From Gelatoporia subvermispora B (taxonomy: Eukaryota; Basidiomycota; Agaricomycetes; Polyporales; Gelatoporiaceae): a stretch of DNA of 64,000 nt. The DNA lies in the NCBI GenBank assembly GCA_000320605.2, contig KB445823.1:90069-154068 (forward strand). Reading direction: 5' to 3'. Below, piece after piece: positions 13,821 to 24,617 of this stretch (position 1 is the stretch's first letter; every line of letters begins with the position of its first letter). Position numbers and translations under genes: made by a program. The notes below the pieces were generated by a model that saw only the letters and a list, made by a program, of their open reading frames with translations, was not told where the DNA came from and ran no database searches.

Positions 13821-14558
13821 ATGTCGACTACGAGCAAAATGGAGACTTCCCAATTCGACTTGCCACGGGGGCAGGCGAAATTGATTCCTCGTAGGGAAGG
13901 GAGTAGATGTGACAAAGTCGACCGAAAGCATGGCTCTGCCTTCCTTACTGCGTCAGGAGCTGGTGCCTCAGGGATTGACCGCCTCGATATTGTGCATTTC
14001 CTCTTGAAGCATGGCGCGAATCTCAATTTCGGGGACTCCAGAGAAGGCGAGATCGCCCTGTTCGTTGCCTCAAGAGCTGACCACCTCGATATCATGCGTT
14101 TACTCGTCGCATACGGCGCAGATGTGAATACGCCACCATCGCTACCTGGTGTATTGAGGGCTGGGCACCTCAACATCGTGCGTGTCCTGATGGAGCATGG
14201 TGCGGTCGTCAACTCGAAGGGAGAGAAGACCGCCCTCCTCGTTGCCTCGACAGCTGGCCACCTCGATGTCGTAGTGCGTTTCCTCTTTGATCATGGTGCT
14301 GATGTCAACGTGAAGGCGTCTTTAGAAACTGTTATTACCCTTTTCGCTGCCTCGAGAGCCGGTCACCTCGGTGTCCAGGAGCCTTGGTCCACTGAGTCTA
14401 CCTGCCTAGAAACTATGTTACAGAGCCGACCCGACAGCGCAGACCTGCTCCAAGCACAAAACGTGGAAGATGATTCTCCAATGTACTCACTTCCTGTATC
14501 ACAGGTCGTGCTGAGTCGAACATTGGGTACGAGGTTAGTTCCTGCGAACGTTCGTTGA
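13821..14558 (+). CDS. Short ankyrin-repeat protein or remnant
   Basis: One open frame of 245 residues from the ATG at 13821. The middle holds about five ankyrin repeats with the usual rhythm: DIVHFLLKHGANLN, DIMRLLVAYGADVN, NIVRVLMEHGAVVN, DVVVRFLFDHGADVN and a broken last one (HLGVQEPW). Repeat three is missing its first helix, and the frame after the last repeat has no recognisable content. Such lone ankyrin ORFs are common in Agaricomycetes and are often remains of larger NACHT/ankyrin genes. It may be a shortened or decaying gene; no partner domain is seen within 1 kb either side. Confidence 0.55.
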   Translation: MSTTSKMETSQFDLPRGQAKLIPRREGSRCDKVDRKHGSAFLTASGAGASGIDRLDIVHFLLKHGANLNFGDSREGEIALFVASRADHLDIMRLLVAYGADVNTPPSLPGVLRAGHLNIVRVLMEHGAVVNSKGEKTALLVASTAGHLDVVVRFLFDHGADVNVKASLETVITLFAASRAGHLGVQEPWSTESTCLETMLQSRPDSADLLQAQNVEDDSPMYSLPVSQVVLSRTLGTRLVPANVR

Positions 14559-15262
14559 CTAAAATGCTGACATTAGTTGTGGCTCCTCATCGGAATCTGC
14601 TTCTGGGGATCACGAAGACTCCGTGAATATCGCAAGGCAAGATGTGGAACAGACAAGACATACCAAGGCAAAATGTTTGGCGAGATCCGGTCATAAGTAG
14701 CATTACTTATTATTGTTAGGGATATAACTCAATGCATAGGGTATGCAACAGTTCTCAATGATCTATCCTGTAGTTTCGCCTGTCGCTAGCAGCGCAATAA
14801 TGTCACGTTGTATGATATATAACATAGCTCAATGTAGTCAGCCAAACCTGTGCCCGGATGTCTAATATCCTGACGCGTTCAGAAACGAGATTTTGGCAAG
14901 GTGGCGGTGGCGGACGCACCCTACTACGTCCTCATTCACATTGGTGTGATTGAACTGCAGTTACTGCTACGCTCAGCGTGCGGCGCGCATCCTGCCTCCA
15001 CTCAAGTCGGGCCCATTCTGTGACTCCGGCACGTCCTGTCCATCCTACCTACGACACTGAGGACAATCGATAGTGGTCGACAACATGTACGCATCATAGC
15101 AACACACGGAGAGGGGTTGTGAGACAACACACACTACACCGCACAAATGGCAATTGTTCAAAGCTCCCGAACGGGAACATAATTGAGGTGAGTGGCGGTT
15201 ATTGCTTGCGCGATAGCCAGCTGTTACATCCCGGAGTATCAGCCGTCGTCCTCGTACGTATC
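14559..15262. other. Intergenic, nothing supported
   Basis: About 700 bp downstream of the ankyrin ORF and of the minus-strand helical-repeat gene. No gene, RNA or clear repeat seen. Confidence 0.4.
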
Positions 15263-16948
15263 CTATTGAGAAGCTGTGCTCGTAGTAGGCTGAGATTCCT
15301 CCTTCAAGGGCTGAGAGATTTCTTCCGACAGCGCGGGTGCTACACCGGTGTCCGTATCAGCAATGAGTGTCTCAGACGTCAGTTTAGAAGGTGGAAGACC
15401 CTCAAGCTTCTGGATGAGAGTCTCCGTGGACTTCCGCGGCTCAAGGCCGGCCTTCCTGTACATCTCTACGATCTCCTCCCGCTCCTTGCGTATGCCCAAG
15501 TTGTACCACGCACTCAGCAGCCGGTTCATCGATTCGACTGTTGACTTTCCACCGGTGGCGTCGAGTTCGAGGTTCAAGATAACTGGGACCCACTCCCAGA
15601 GGCGTGCCTCGACAAGGACGCGCGCCGCGCGGTCAAACGTCTCACGGTCGGGGTCCGGCTTGAGGCGCCACGAGATGTTGATTACGTGGATGCCATGCAG
15701 TGGCATGCCCGCACGAATAAGACGTCCCGCCATGCGCACCGCGCGCTTCGGCGTGAAGAAGATTTTGAGCAGCTTGCGTCCCTCGGGATGTTTATGCAGC
15801 GTCTGTATGAGCAGCGGCGCGTCGTCCTTGCGCGGCGGGTTCGGCGGGTCCGGGATCACCTCCCCGAAGGTGATGTACGGTGCGACGGTTTGGCCGGGCT
15901 CCTCCACCAGTTCTGGAGGGACCGGCGTGTGCTTGGCTTTTTCTTCGGCTTCTTTGGTCCCCGGTTTTGGTATGACGAGCTCCAGCAGGCGCCTCACGCC
16001 TCCGTCTGGCGGGGAAGTAGGGGCCTCTGGGTCCTGCTCAGCGAGATATGTGCTCTTTGAAATGAGGCTCCGCGTCTGCGCACCAGGTCCAACGCCCAGC
16101 GCCTTGTACAGTTGTATGATTTCCGGTCGCTGGGGGTAGATGCCGCGCTGAATGTCGGATTCGAGGAGCCTGTTGAGCTCGAACGAGGTCGTCTTGCCGT
16201 CGAGTTTGTACTGTAGCTCGAGCACCATGGGCATCCACTCCCAAAGTTTGCGTTCACCGAACAGCGCGGCTATCCGCGACCACCACCACGCCTGCTCGAG
16301 CGCAGACCCGAAGCACGCAACGCACATAGCATGTAGTGCGTAGCGCGGCTGCCCAATCTTTGCGAGGTAGTCAGCCATAAATTGCACAGAGCGATACTTG
16401 GCGAGCACCCGGAGGTAGTCGTCCTCAGGCCGCTGGTTGATGAGGTCCAGAAGCTTCGGCGCGTTCTCCTCACACGGCGTCGTGACCCCCGCGTCATCGA
16501 TGAGTTTGATGAACTCGTCCGCGAGCTTCACAAAATCCGTGCGTGACATCAGAATTTTCCGGCCAGGATGCTTGATGACTTTGGTCCTCCAACGGATATT
16601 GAACTTCTTTCCACTACTCCGGTGCCAGGTGAGGTACGGCTCCGCCCGCTGCTGCTGAGCTCCATCTCCTCCTTCATGTTCTTCCTCCGGTATCTCAGAC
16701 TCTCCCGTCTCTTCAGCCTCGTATTCATCATGTTCTAATTGGGCTGAGTGGGTCTGGGCCGTGGCCGTGGAAGACCATCGTCGATCAAGGTGTGACTGCG
16801 CGAGATACGAAGGACGGATGGATGTCGTGACGGAGACAGATGCGGGTAAGACGGACAAGTTCCGATGGATGGTTCTCTTAACGGCTGCACGTGCAACCGT
16901 TCGCCGCACTGCTGAACCCACAGATGTGGTCGTCGAAGCCATCAGCAT
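15263..16948 (-). CDS. Helical-repeat (PPR/TPR-like) mitochondrial-type protein, paralog 1
   Basis: Intronless 561-residue frame from the ATG at 16948. The first about 65 residues are rich in Arg/Ser/Thr/Ala and almost free of acids (MLMASTTTSVGSAVRRTVAR...), ending DRRWSSTATA, a strong mitochondrial presequence by eye. An acidic linker follows. The folded part begins YLTWHRSSGKKFNIRWRTK. It contains two copies of a module of about 95 residues, around 205-310 (YALHAMCVA...LWEWMPMVLEL...LNRLLES) and around 415-525 (GIHVINISW...LWEWVPVILNLEL...MNRLLSAW). Each ends in a helix pair IIQLYKALGVGP / IVEMYRKAGLEP, reminiscent of pentatricopeptide repeats. The tail is Ser/Thr/Glu-rich. Paralogs lie at 17.4, 25.3, 27.4 and 42.0 kb. 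Inferred role: RNA-binding or assembly factor in mitochondria; not shown. Confidence 0.85.
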   Translation of the reverse strand: MLMASTTTSVGSAVRRTVARAAVKRTIHRNLSVLPASVSVTTSIRPSYLAQSHLDRRWSSTATAQTHSAQLEHDEYEAEETGESEIPEEEHEGGDGAQQQRAEPYLTWHRSSGKKFNIRWRTKVIKHPGRKILMSRTDFVKLADEFIKLIDDAGVTTPCEENAPKLLDLINQRPEDDYLRVLAKYRSVQFMADYLAKIGQPRYALHAMCVACFGSALEQAWWWSRIAALFGERKLWEWMPMVLELQYKLDGKTTSFELNRLLESDIQRGIYPQRPEIIQLYKALGVGPGAQTRSLISKSTYLAEQDPEAPTSPPDGGVRRLLELVIPKPGTKEAEEKAKHTPVPPELVEEPGQTVAPYITFGEVIPDPPNPPRKDDAPLLIQTLHKHPEGRKLLKIFFTPKRAVRMAGRLIRAGMPLHGIHVINISWRLKPDPDRETFDRAARVLVEARLWEWVPVILNLELDATGGKSTVESMNRLLSAWYNLGIRKEREEIVEMYRKAGLEPRKSTETLIQKLEGLPPSKLTSETLIADTDTGVAPALSEEISQPLKEESQPTTSTASQ

Positions 16949-17438
16949 TTATTGAGCGAGAACTTCTTGTTACCGACTCCGTCAGCAGCCTGTAAAGGAT
17001 CACATGTAGTTCAAAAAACTGAACATAATGACGACTGTAATGACATACCTCGCTGTGGGATTTTAGAGAAACGTTGCGAGGACCGAATGCTACAACGCCT
17101 TACGACCGTGACGCACCTACGAGCCGGAAACTGAAGCAGGCTCGCCAACGCCCGCCACCAAATCTTCGTCGATCACATCACGTGAATGCAATGGACTTTA
17201 GCGCCGCCGCTACGATAGAAGACTTGGGACGCCGGTCCGGTGCCTGCCTCGCGAGTCGCAGCAGAGTACATCCTCAGAGTCTTGTCTGTGGTCAATAGAC
17301 GATCGAAAGGGTATGTCTTTCGCGCATTTGTGAAGTCTCCATTGTATGATAATACCACAGATAGTCTTCAGGTTGGACTGGAACTGAAGAGTCCGCAAGG
17401 TTCATGGCGGCGTGTCAACATTCCAACGACTCCCGAAT
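16949..17438. promoter_or_regulatory. Shared divergent promoter region of paralogs 1 and 2
   Basis: 490 bp between two divergent paralogous starts. The right-hand 180 bp (about 17255-17438) resembles the 5' flank of paralog 4 at about 27235-27410, including CATCCTCAGAGTCTTGTCTG / CATCCACATTCTTTCTCTGG and the words just before the ATG. So the promoter or leader was copied with the gene. Confidence 0.5.
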
Positions 17439-19223
17439 ATGGCACTCGTAGCAAGTCAACGAGTGATTTCTATCAACAGGATTCCGGCGACTTTATGGCG
17501 CTCTTCACCCACACATATTGGATCTCTGGTTCTTCCCGGCCAACATCGCTTACCTGGTTTTCACACATCACACCCGCGATGGACATCCTCCACGGCCTCA
17601 CGACCCCCGCCTATCCCTAGAGTGAAGAGATTACTCGTCCGTGCGCGTGATGTTTACAAGAACCGGCTTCGCTGGAGCCTCCCAGCGGACATAAAGCTTG
17701 GTGTTGCTGAGCTGGTGATGTCGAAGGCAGAGCTCCAATCCGCCGCCAACGTGTTCGTATCTATCATCGACGAGTCATTCCCGGAGTCTCCTCGTTGGCA
17801 GGACGTACCAAAACTTTTTGAGCACATCGACCGGCACGCGGAAGCCAGCGCCCTGAAGAAGTTAATTGCACACAGGGCTATATACTTCCTCGCAGTCATC
17901 CTGACGCAACATCACCCCCGGCACGCGTTGTATGCCGTGTGCCTGGCGCACCTCCAAGCGCCGTCTCGAGCCGAATCCGGTACGCGATGGGCAAAGGTTG
18001 CAGGCATGCTTAACGCGCGCTCGCATTGGACCTGGGTGCTGGAACTGGTCGAGCTTCGTCTCAGGTACGATGCCCGGGCATCGACCGGTCTGCTCAACAA
18101 GCTCCTCGAGTCGTATATAAAAGGCGGTATGGACGAAGATCCCGAAGACGCCCTCAAGCTCTTCCAGCACGCAGGTGCAGAACCAGACGATGTAACTCGG
18201 CTGCTACTGCGGACGATTGCGTCGCGAACCCACATACGCACGGACCCCAAAGTCACCCACACCCTGCTTGTCGCAGTTGCAGATGCAGAAACCTGGCTCA
18301 CGATTATCGGCGGTTCGCCTCCTTTACCCGTTCTCAAATCACATGCTGTAGCACTGTCCGCCAAGATCGCAAAGCTGCCCGAGCAGAAGGCACTTCTGAA
18401 TCATATCTCAGACATGACGCAAGTGAACGACCTTCTCCACGGTTTTGTGAAGGATGGAAAATTACTGCAGGCGATCCATCTCGCGAACCTCGCGCATCTC
18501 ATGGGCCCGGAGAAAGTACGCCGCCATGTCTTCCCAGCACTCGTCAAGACACTCGGCACCGTTCAACGGCCACCCAACTCTGAGACGCTCCTTGTAACGA
18601 TCCTCGAACTGGAGAAGGACATCTTGGGGAAACCGTCTCCGGACTTAGCCATTTGCGTACTCAGGGAGTGTCTATCGCCCGCCGAGGATGCAAGCGGGGA
18701 GGATATTCTCAACAGTACGCGACGGGTGCTGTTGGCAAGCTCAACAACCAGCCTGAAGGCGGTTAAGTTGCTGAAAAAGTTGAAGGGCATCAGTTTATCT
18801 CGATTAGAGGCTTCTGGTTCCTCGAAGGGGCTGGAACTTCAGAAGCATTGGACACAATTGATCGACATGGTGCCTAGCCTCAAGGATCAAGCGCCCGAGC
18901 GCAGCGACGCGTCGAGCGCCGCTGAGAAGCAGGACGAACTCTCCTCCACTGACGCGGCAGCCTCACCGTGGTCGACCTTGTCTTCCATGGCTGCGCCGAA
19001 GTCTGCGCTCCGTCCGTCCAAGGACCTGCTCGGGGACGCAGATCTTTCGCCGGACGAGTGGTGGAGCTCGATGGCGGACAACCTAGACGATTTCGCCGGG
19101 GCCGTCGCCCTCGCGGAACCCAACACTAGAGCGTCTTCCAGGTCAGACCAGGAGGTTCGTGAAGTAGCGCCACGCTCACCGTCCACGGCTACTTGGAATA
19201 CAAGAGACACCGAGACGCCCTAA
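17439..19223 (+). CDS. Helical-repeat mitochondrial-type protein, paralog 2
   Basis: Intronless, 594 residues from the ATG at 17439. I chose this ATG because the N-terminus MALVASQRVISINRIPATLW aligns with that of paralog 4 (MTSIAIQRIASVTRNPTTLF), and the frame upstream has no earlier ATG. The N-terminus is basic and hydroxylated, ending HPRWTSST, like a mitochondrial presequence. The core has RNRLRWSL, AANVFVSIIDESF, HHPRHALYAVCLA, SHWTWVLELVELRL, LLNKLLESYIKGGMDEDPED and LFQHAGAEPDDVTRLLL. The second half parallels paralog 4 (AIHLANLAHLMGPE, TILELEKDILGKPSP, ILNSTRRVLL). The last 120 residues are Ser/Asp/Ala-rich and probably disordered. Closest relative in the window is paralog 4. Confidence 0.85.
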   Translation: MALVASQRVISINRIPATLWRSSPTHIGSLVLPGQHRLPGFHTSHPRWTSSTASRPPPIPRVKRLLVRARDVYKNRLRWSLPADIKLGVAELVMSKAELQSAANVFVSIIDESFPESPRWQDVPKLFEHIDRHAEASALKKLIAHRAIYFLAVILTQHHPRHALYAVCLAHLQAPSRAESGTRWAKVAGMLNARSHWTWVLELVELRLRYDARASTGLLNKLLESYIKGGMDEDPEDALKLFQHAGAEPDDVTRLLLRTIASRTHIRTDPKVTHTLLVAVADAETWLTIIGGSPPLPVLKSHAVALSAKIAKLPEQKALLNHISDMTQVNDLLHGFVKDGKLLQAIHLANLAHLMGPEKVRRHVFPALVKTLGTVQRPPNSETLLVTILELEKDILGKPSPDLAICVLRECLSPAEDASGEDILNSTRRVLLASSTTSLKAVKLLKKLKGISLSRLEASGSSKGLELQKHWTQLIDMVPSLKDQAPERSDASSAAEKQDELSSTDAAASPWSTLSSMAAPKSALRPSKDLLGDADLSPDEWWSSMADNLDDFAGAVALAEPNTRASSRSDQEVREVAPRSPSTATWNTRDTETP

Positions 19224-19404
19224 CTTCGCAGAATGCGACAGTTATATCTGCTTGCGCCCTCCCTTTGATACCAAGGCAAGTCACTATCACATTCTATGCC
19301 CTGTCTGCGCTCAGCATATAATTGTACAGTTGTTCAGTCCGCGATAATGTACGATTACCCCACACCACTGACGACCGATAACACGTTGTCCCACTCGGTC
19401 TGCG

Positions 19405-20624
19405 TTAGACAAGATCGTGCCCCTGCATATCCTCGTACTTCTTGGGATTCACTCCGCTCTGCGTCTCCTCCGCAATCATGCGATCCCAGTCCCAGGACGC
19501 CTTCAAACCGACACGCTACATAAGTCGTATGAGCCTAATGTAAGACGAAGCTCGAATCTTGCTCCGCAACATACCTCGAAGAAATCCTTGATCTGCCAGC
19601 CTTGGCAGTGTTCCAAATCTGTACCTTCGTCTCGCAAGGCCGCGTACGATTTTTCCATCGCAATCGTAGCAGGAACTGCCGGAGAACATGAGTTAACGCG
19701 CCCTAGCGTGCAGGCGGGAGGACCCACTGAATCCAGTGCATGGGTATATCGCAAGCTTGAACCCGAGGCGCTTACAATCGGCAACTTTGTAGTTCCCCGT
19801 AAGGCCGTTCGGGAGGACGTTGATCATGACAGGGTGTGGCGCGAGCGCCTTGACGAGCCGCTCGCTCTCCTCCATCGTCCGCGGGCTCTCCATGAACGCG
19901 ACATCCGCACCTGCTGCGAGAGCCGCCTTCAACCTGCCAGCGTCCAAATCTTAGCACCCACGACAGCCTCCTGGAACGCGCACGCACCTCTTGACGCCCT
20001 CCTGGAAAGCCTCTTCTCCCGCATTTTCACCGCCATACATGCTCGCATTGCGCGCGTCCGTCCGCGCAATAATTACAAATTCGGGGTTCTGGCGCGCCTT
20101 GACCGCAGCGACGATGCGCTCGACGTACGTCTCGATGTCTACCACGTCCTTCCCCACGAGCTGCCCGCAGCGCTTCGGGAACGTCTGGTCCTCGATGTGG
20201 CACCCCGCGACGCCCGCGGCCTCGTACAGCGCGATCGTGCGCGCGATGTTCAGCGGGCCGCCGAAACCTGTGTCTGCGTCCGCAACAACAGGCACGCTAC
20301 TGGTCCCCACGATCATCCGCGCGGTGTCCGCGAGCTCGTTCGCGGTGATCACGGACAGGTCGGGCTCGCCGATGACGGAGCCGGACGCGCCGCTGCCTGC
20401 GAGATAGAGCGCATCGAACCCGGCGGCGTTCGCGAGGTGCGCGGAGATGCCGTCGAATACACCTGGGCAGATGACGCAGTCCTCTGGCACGCCCAAGGAG
20501 ATTGTGTTCAGCTTGGTCGGTTTGGCAGACTTGGCAGTGGAGAACAGGACATACTCTCTTTCATGAGCTGCCGCAGCTTGCGAGGCATTTCATGCTTGTA
20601 GGATACTGGTCGAGGTGCTGGCAT
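19405..20624 (-). CDS. Isocitrate lyase/PEP mutase superfamily lyase (2-methylisocitrate-lyase / oxaloacetate-hydrolase-like)
   Basis: About 330 residues from five exons, start at 20624 (MPAPRPVSYKHEMPRKLRQL). Joins were checked at KEKDCVICPGVFDG, VKRLKAALAAGADV, TGFIPATIAMEKSY and FFERVGLKASWDWDR. Family signatures: GVFDGISA, ADADTGFGGPLN, IEDQTFPKRCGQLVGK (the K-R-C-G active-site loop of the ICL/PEPM family), IIARTDA, and ESP followed later by NVLPNG. These are TIM-barrel, Mg2+-dependent enzymes that cleave or form C-C or C-P bonds next to a carboxylate. The motif KRCGQ rather than KKCGH argues against true isocitrate lyase. Candidates are oxaloacetate acetylhydrolase (oxalate production, common in wood-decay fungi) or 2,3-dimethylmalate/2-methylisocitrate lyase. 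Substrate cannot be fixed from sequence alone. Confidence 0.88.
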
Positions 20625-21289
20625 TGCGATTGATATCGAGTTTTACGGGTACTTTCGAGTGTGTAGGATGCGTCAAGAACAAAGTATCGCGAAAGGTGTG
20701 TGCAGTGAGAATAGCGCTCTTACGCAGCGCTATATATCAGGAAAGTATCAACTATCTTTGGAGCAGTGTCCTGCGTGGGGTGTGGTAAGTGCCGTGGTAG
20801 CCACAGCACTCCGCAATATGTACCGCTGCAGAAGGGGTCTCGCAGAGATCGAAGACCCCACACATCGCGTCACTGGTGACGAATTTGCTCCCAACATGCA
20901 GGAAGTGGTGTGCGAGCTTTGTTGTATCGAAATCAAATCCGTGCATTTCGTTAAGCATATGGGAATCTTCTGAGAGTACTTGTAGATGCTCGACGCGCGA
21001 AAAATGGTTAGCAAATGCCGAAGGTTCAATCGGTCATCTCCACGCTAACAGTAGCAGCAGACATAGTGTGGGCGCCTGTTACGACGCGTAAAGATCACGT
21101 GCATCCGTCGTACCCAGGACTTTCGAATTGAATGCAGCGTAATCGGAACTCTCCAGCCTTCGGACGAACTATCATAGAACCTCGTGATAGCTGTGCAGAA
21201 TGTACAGACCAGAAGTCATGATGTGCTGACCCAGCACTTTCCTGGTAAGTGGCACTCCGGCTCGCTACGCTCAAAAGAGAATCAGATGT
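20625..21289. other. Intergenic with dispersed repeat
   Basis: Upstream of the lyase and outside the left arm of the large inverted duplication. It contains copy 1 of a dispersed repeat (20740-20960); nothing else supported. Confidence 0.4.
20740..20960 (+). repeat. Dispersed repeat, copy 1
   Basis: Shares ATCTTTGGAGCAG, GCGTGGGGTGT, GCGTCACTGGTGACGAATTT, GCTCCCAACATGCAGGAAGT with the reverse strand of about 32290-32480. Both copies keep the short open stretch VTGDEFAPN-Q-EV. GTCACTGGTGAC is a perfect 12-bp palindrome inside it. Confidence 0.65.
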
Positions 21290-24200
21290 GTCGGGTATAT
21301 GAGGAGGCGTATTGGTTGTGGGATAGACTCTGATAGACTTTCTGGTGAATACCGGGAATACGAACAAACCTTTCTAGCTCAGCGAAGCGACCGCCACTGA
21401 TCGCCACCGTGAAGCTTGAAGCGCGGTGGAACATGCGGTCAGCACCTTGTGGCTCGATCACCTCGGCTGAACAAGCACCGGCCGAATGGATCTTCAAGTC
21501 TTCAACTAGTGAACTCCACACATGGTAAACCAATACTTCTATTTGAAGCCAGGGAGGGATGCTCGAGGACGACGAATGTTGTGGACGTCTTCCAGGCCAG
21601 AATCCACGTGGCACACGTGGAGGAAGTCAGGAACATCCCGCTGGAAATTCGTCGCGGGACTAAATTAGGTGGACAGTAGTTTGTTTTGAGTCATTCTGGC
21701 CCGGACCCCCTTCGAATTGACCACCTGACCTCATTTTTACACGTACATGCGATGCCCACGTCAGCTGTGTCAAGGGGGGCTGATGAAGCAAGAGTCGCTT
21801 CCTTCAACGAAGAGACCTTCCGCAGACGCAGCCTCAAGTACAAGAAGGCTGCTCCTTGCTTCCGGACCGTCGTAGCCGTATGATTGTCATACAGTCCGAA
21901 CTTGAGCACCATATGACTGATGATCTTGCAGTCGACGGGCTAATGACCAGAAACAAGAAATGGCATTTCATACAGGTGCTGGGCAGGATGATCGGAAAGG
22001 TGAGTATGTCGGTATTCTTGGATCTGCGACCACAATTAACGCTATGATCATGTCGCTCCTGAGTAGGTGTCGTTCGAGGATGGGCATAGGGCAGACGCCG
22101 ACAGGATCGGGGACGTCGGAATGATCATGAGTAGGTCCCGACCGTGTGATTCGCGCATACTCTCGGTCGTGACAGAGAAAGCACTGAACTTGTCAGTGCG
22201 AGACTATCCCGAAAAGCGTATTTCATTAGTGAGTATCAGTGCTGCGGAGTCTTGGCCAGTATTATGGGACGCCCGCATTGGCTGAGTACAATACGAGTTT
22301 GGCAATAGTGCTACTTCATCATGGCGTTTTGCGTGAATTATCGATCGTCCGGAACCTAAGAGGCGCACGGGCCGAAGTGTGTGAGGTGAGTTTCTGATAA
22401 ATACAAGTGAGAGACTCCCGGTGGAGGTTCGAAGCCATGTTCCATTCTATGTTCTTGACGTCTTCACGTCTCTCGGATCCGGCGATATACGGTGATGCTG
22501 CGCCACTATTCCTGGTTTTCTAGATGCATCGTCGCAGCTTGCACGCCTTGTGATGACACTTGCGCGTAGGGGCACATATATTGGTCTCTTCGTTGAGAGG
22601 CTCTATTGGCCCACGTCTTTCTCAGATCTTGGGATGTCGGTATTCTTGTCTACGGACGCCATGTACCCTCTGGTTCAGGGCACCTGTGGTGCCCTAGTGG
22701 TCGCAATGGCCCTCAGCTCTGTGTAAGTTTCAGTGTAAATGTGCCTAACCTGACTTCCGTGCCAAATGCCGAGCGCACACAGAGTACTTGGGTGCACCAT
22801 CCTCCAGGCTTATTACTATTTCGATCGATTCAAGAGCGACGGGACATACTTGAAGGTCTTTGTGAGCCATCTCTCACCATGCGGCATTTTGATCTTTGCT
22901 GATTTCTCGTTACATCCTTTGAGGTTGTGGCGCTCGTGTGAGTATCTGACCAGGATCTGTCTAAGGCTACTGACATGTCCTCGTGGATCTCAGCGCATTC
23001 GATATGGCGGACACTATCTCTGCGATTCTAATTGTGTGGTGGTATACGGTCTTGCATTACGGTGATTTCGATTCACTTGCACGTCTACCATTGTGAGTCG
23101 TTTCGAGCTTTTAGAGATGCAGTGTGTATCAAAAAGAGTCTAGGGTCATTGGAGTGGAAGTAGGTTTGGCGGTAAGTAATGTTCACTATCTTACAGTATG
23201 TCAATAGCGATGTAACTCACAACTATGGAAGTCCGTTGTCACGCTTATGGCACACAGGTACATAACACATGTTTGCGCTTTCATGATGAGACATGTTGAC
23301 CATCGTCCAAGCTTCTTCGTTGTACGAGTTTGGTATAGTGAGTATCCGTTGTTTCTTTGAGCGCGTCTATCTGCTGACATCCCATAGTCGGTGGGCGAAA
23401 TTTTGGGGTTCCGGGGGTTATAGTGAGCAAAACTTGGGCTATAGACGAGTAACGCTCTGACTATTGTGACCAGGCCATAGTCTCTTTAACACAGTTCGGT
23501 GAGGATCTCTTCGAAGTTTTCATGGCTGGATTTGCATTTATCATATTCTCAGTTATCGGTACTTGTGCGTGCATGAGCTGTGTACGATCCATATATGTGT
23601 CTAAATTGCAATAACCTCCTAGATTATAACGTTCAAGTGTGAGTGTCTGAGCCTGTCTGGCGTGGGACCTCGCTGAAGATGTGCAACTAGACAACTGCAC
23701 CAATTGATATCACTACTTCCTCTATCTGCGGTATGTGCTATGTTTTGTGGGGGTCACAGGCTTGACGGTTTGTAGTGGGCTTCCGTGACATATATGAGCT
23801 TGGGAATCTGTGCCGACATCTTATTAACGGTTAAGTTGTGTTATGATTTACATACGAGTCGCTCTGGTTTTCGAAAGTGAGTTTTGCATTCCTAGAGCAT
23901 GTTGTTCTAGCTCAACCTTTTGGAAAAGGTCCAACCGACTGATTAATACAGTGATATGTTACTCAGTGAACACAGGACTTGTTAGCACGTCTGTGCCCAC
24001 CCCGTCAGATGCGATCGGCCCTGAACACTGAACGTCTCATAGGTTGTGCGGAGGGGCTGACATTCTGGCGGTGGGTCCTGCAAGTAATCTATATAGGGTA
24101 GATTACTTATCAGCCGCCTCCCAGCTGCGCCTACAAGGGCCATATATGTGGTTTACGATTCCTGGCTTCTTGATGGGAAAAAGTACGTAAGGTCGAATCA

Positions 24201-24617
24201 ACGTTCGTTTGCTTACTGAAAGTCGTGTAGGCTACTGCAATTCCGTACTCGCGACGTGAGTTCGAGTTCCTCTAGGGTTGTTATTATCCCATCCTTATGC
24301 ATTAAATCACATAAACGCCACACGAAGTCTCAACTCAAGAGAAAAACTTCGGACCATGTCTTGGGGAATGACAATTGGCTCCCTACAGCTTCCTTCGGGA
24401 GTTCTGCGCGATGTTGAGAGCTCGATCGTCTTCACAGCGAATATAGAGGGCGTGAGTTCTCAGTGTAACTGTTTCTCAACTCTGTGTTTCACTCGTAATA
24501 CTTCTACAGAGCCGCTCAGACATACGACTGACAAGGCGTGTGGAAGCCGTGGCAGGCCCTCAAGATTATGAGCGGCAATCTATGCCCGCAGTCGTACATG
24601 ACGATCGATCGCAGTAG
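21290..24617 (+). repeat. Left arm of large inverted duplication
   Basis: Colinear, in reverse orientation, with 40375-36946. Matching blocks: GCGACCGCCACTGATCG (21386) versus the right arm's GCGACCGCCACTGACCG; CTTCCTTCAACGAAGAGACC (21808) versus GCTTCCTTCAACGAAGAGAC; GAGCACCATATGA; TTATGGGAC; then the whole DUF6534-like gene. Arm length is about 3.3 kb and the spacer about 12.3 kb. The first 1.3 kb of the arm (21.3-22.6 kb) holds no recognised gene. Confidence 0.8.
22634..24617 (+). CDS. DUF6534-like multi-pass membrane protein, copy A (possibly decaying)
   Basis: Many short exons, read with the help of the inverted partner copy. Starts MSVFLSTDAMYPLVQG with GALVVAMALSS, then CTILQAYYYFDRFKSDGTYL, AFDMADTISAILIVWWYTVLHYG, SVVTLMAHSFFVVRVWYIGGRNF, IVSLTQFGED, WASVTYMSLGICADILLTVKLCYDLHTSRSGFRK, SNRLINTVICYSVNTGLVS, NSREKLR, and a C-terminal tail to a TAG at 24615. 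The order (YYY-RF, D-HTV, FF-RVW, GRN, SLAQFG, ADILI...LHTSRTGF, INTGL, LNSREKLR) is that of Agaricomycete DUF6534 proteins, seven-helix membrane proteins of unknown role. Where copy B has a CACAG acceptor (about 23690) this copy reads CAACTAG and the phase no longer fits, so it may be broken. Confidence 0.6.

Noticed and set aside
15348..16139. 263-residue plus-strand open frame
   Set aside because: Antisense to helical-repeat paralog 1; Ser/Arg/Gly-rich with no domain.
19417..20601. 394-residue plus-strand open frame
   Set aside because: Lies opposite the ICL/PEPM lyase exons; composition (Arg/Ala/Asp-rich, no domain) is that of an antisense shadow in GC-rich coding DNA.
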